From NCBI GenBank assembly GCA_016209805.1, contig JACQVJ010000265.1, positions 1-5,814 of the forward strand: a stretch of 5,814 nt of DNA, in the 5' to 3' direction. Positions 5,048 to 5,814 of the stretch are shown in pieces. The DNA comes from Ignavibacteriota bacterium. GTDB lineage: Bacteria; Bacteroidota; Ignavibacteria; UBA10030; UBA6906. The notes below the pieces were generated by a model. It did not search any database and was not told the origin of the DNA. It saw nothing but the letters and a program-made list of their open reading frames with translations. Every line of letters starts with the position of its first letter. The first letter of the stretch is position 1. The position numbers and the translations under genes are program-made.

Positions 5048-5814
5048 TCAGTGAGATACGGACAGAGCCGGATGAGGCCCCGGCCCCTGGTTGATTGTCT
5101 TTACGACGAGGAGAATGAACAGCACTCCGATGACGAAATACATCCCGGCAAAGCCGATGAGTGTGAACAATGTGTTTCCGGCTGATACGACGGTGGACGT
5201 GCCGTCCATTGTTCGAAGCAGGCCATACACGAGCCACGGTTGCCGGCCAAGCTCGGCGGTCCACCACCCCGCGGTATTGGCGATATAAGGAAACGGAAAA
5301 CTCAGCATCAGAATCCAGAGAAACTGTCGCGCCGTATAGAGGTGCTTTCGCCAGAGCATTATCGAGGCGATGATCATGATTGCGATGAAGATTGTTCCGA
5401 GACCCACCATGATGTGGTAACTATAATAGAGCAACGGGATGTTTGTCGGCCAGTCCTCCCGAGGAAATGCATCCAGTCCCTTCACTTCTGCTTCCCACCG
5501 ATAGTACGTCAGGAAGCTCAGCATTTTTGGGACGTGAAGTGGATTGTCCATCTTCAGTTTTTCCATGTCGGGCTGGCCAATGAGGACCAGCTCAGCCCCT
5601 TCCTTTGTTTCAAAGAGTCCCTCCATTGCCGCGAGCTTCACCGGCTGATGCGCTGCAATATTCTTCCCTTCTGCATCGCCGGAAGGAAATACAACGAACA
5701 CGGAAGCAAGCACACCTGCAACAACTCCGGTGCGGACGAACATTCTTCCATATTCTCCATCTCTCCCGGCCAGCAGGTAGTACGCTCCAACTGCCGCCAT
5801 CACGAACGACGCGG
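5048..5814 (-). CDS. cydA: Cytochrome bd quinol oxidase subunit I, C-terminal part (N-terminus cut by window edge)
   Basis: The frame is open through the right edge and lacks the N-terminal haem d/b595 region, so only the C-terminal 255 residues are present. Seen: KLAAMEG (codons at 5618-5638), whose Lys and Glu correspond to the quinol-site Lys252 and Glu257 of E. coli. The region YYSYHIMVGLG follows, with its Met (5408-5410) matching the haem b558 ligand Met393. The hallmark GRQPW is at 5234-5248. The distance from the Glu to the Met is 71 residues against 136 in E. coli, so this is a short Q-loop enzyme. The position matching E. coli Arg391 is His (5414-5416). Four or so membrane segments remain. 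The apparent starts at 5803 (GTG) and 5800 (ATG) are internal: the residues before them (ASFV) continue the membrane helix. It precedes cydB by 24 bases in one operon. Confidence 0.95.
   Translation of the reverse strand, partial: ASFVMAAVGAYYLLAGRDGEYGRMFVRTGVVAGVLASVFVVFPSGDAEGKNIAAHQPVKLAAMEGLFETKEGAELVLIGQPDMEKLKMDNPLHVPKMLSFLTYYRWEAEVKGLDAFPREDWPTNIPLLYYSYHIMVGLGTIFIAIMIIASIMLWRKHLYTARQFLWILMLSFPFPYIANTAGWWTAELGRQPWLVYGLLRTMDGTSTVVSAGNTLFTLIGFAGMYFVIGVLFILLVVKTINQGPGPHPALSVSH

Noticed and set aside
5798..5803. GTG/ATG at the right edge as a start for cydA
   Set aside because: The frame continues open upstream with helix-like residues, and family members have a long N-terminal region with haem ligands before this point, so these codons are internal.
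1..5814. CRISPR array, tRNA/rRNA gene, insertion sequence or attachment site
   Set aside because: No regularly spaced repeats, cloverleaf-like or rRNA-like stretch, transposase motif or paired terminal repeats were seen on either strand.

Overview
The window is a stretch of bacterial chromosome with moderate GC. It holds nine protein-coding genes, two of them cut by the window edges. No RNA gene, CRISPR array, insertion sequence or phage gene was seen. Gene starts mostly carry purine-rich Shine-Dalgarno sites (GGAGG, GGAGAG, AGGAGA, AAAGGG). The gene content (M50-CBS protease, prohibitin-like SPFH protein, short-loop cytochrome bd, OsmC, DUF302) would suit a free-living bacterium of the Bacteroidota/Chlorobiota/Ignavibacteria kind that meets low or fluctuating oxygen. 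That placement is a guess from overall feel, not from a marker gene.

Layout, left to right. (1) Positions 1-995, minus strand: a membrane-embedded site-2 protease (M50) with a C-terminal CBS region, cut at the left edge. No stop codon is inside the window. (2) A 199-base divergent intergenic region with weak promoter candidates on both strands and a TTACAAG direct repeat. (3) Positions 1195-2085, plus strand: an SPFH/prohibitin-type membrane protein. (4) A strong 13-bp hairpin at 2105-2138 between converging genes, probably a shared terminator. (5) Positions 2168-3838, minus strand: a tight five-gene run transcribed in the order OsmC-like peroxidase, FmdB-type zinc ribbon, a 43-residue rhodanese half-domain, a DUF302 protein and thioredoxin, with gaps of about 9 to 35 bases. 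(6) Positions 3977-5814, minus strand: cydB and the C-terminal part of cydA, encoding the two subunits of a cytochrome bd quinol oxidase. cydA is cut at the right edge.

How the genes fit together (inference): the bd oxidase reduces O2 with high affinity and as a family tolerates sulfide and oxidative stress. The run beside it is a set of thiol and sulfur redox proteins: OsmC thiol peroxidase, a rhodanese persulfide loop, thioredoxin as reductant, and DUF302 with two cysteines. Together they look like a module for life at an oxic/anoxic or sulfidic boundary. The most unusual item is the very small rhodanese gene. It keeps the active-site loop (Cys-x4-Arg-Ser) but has no N-terminal half, and its tail looks frameshifted. 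It does not appear to be covered by a routine ORF call because it is so short.
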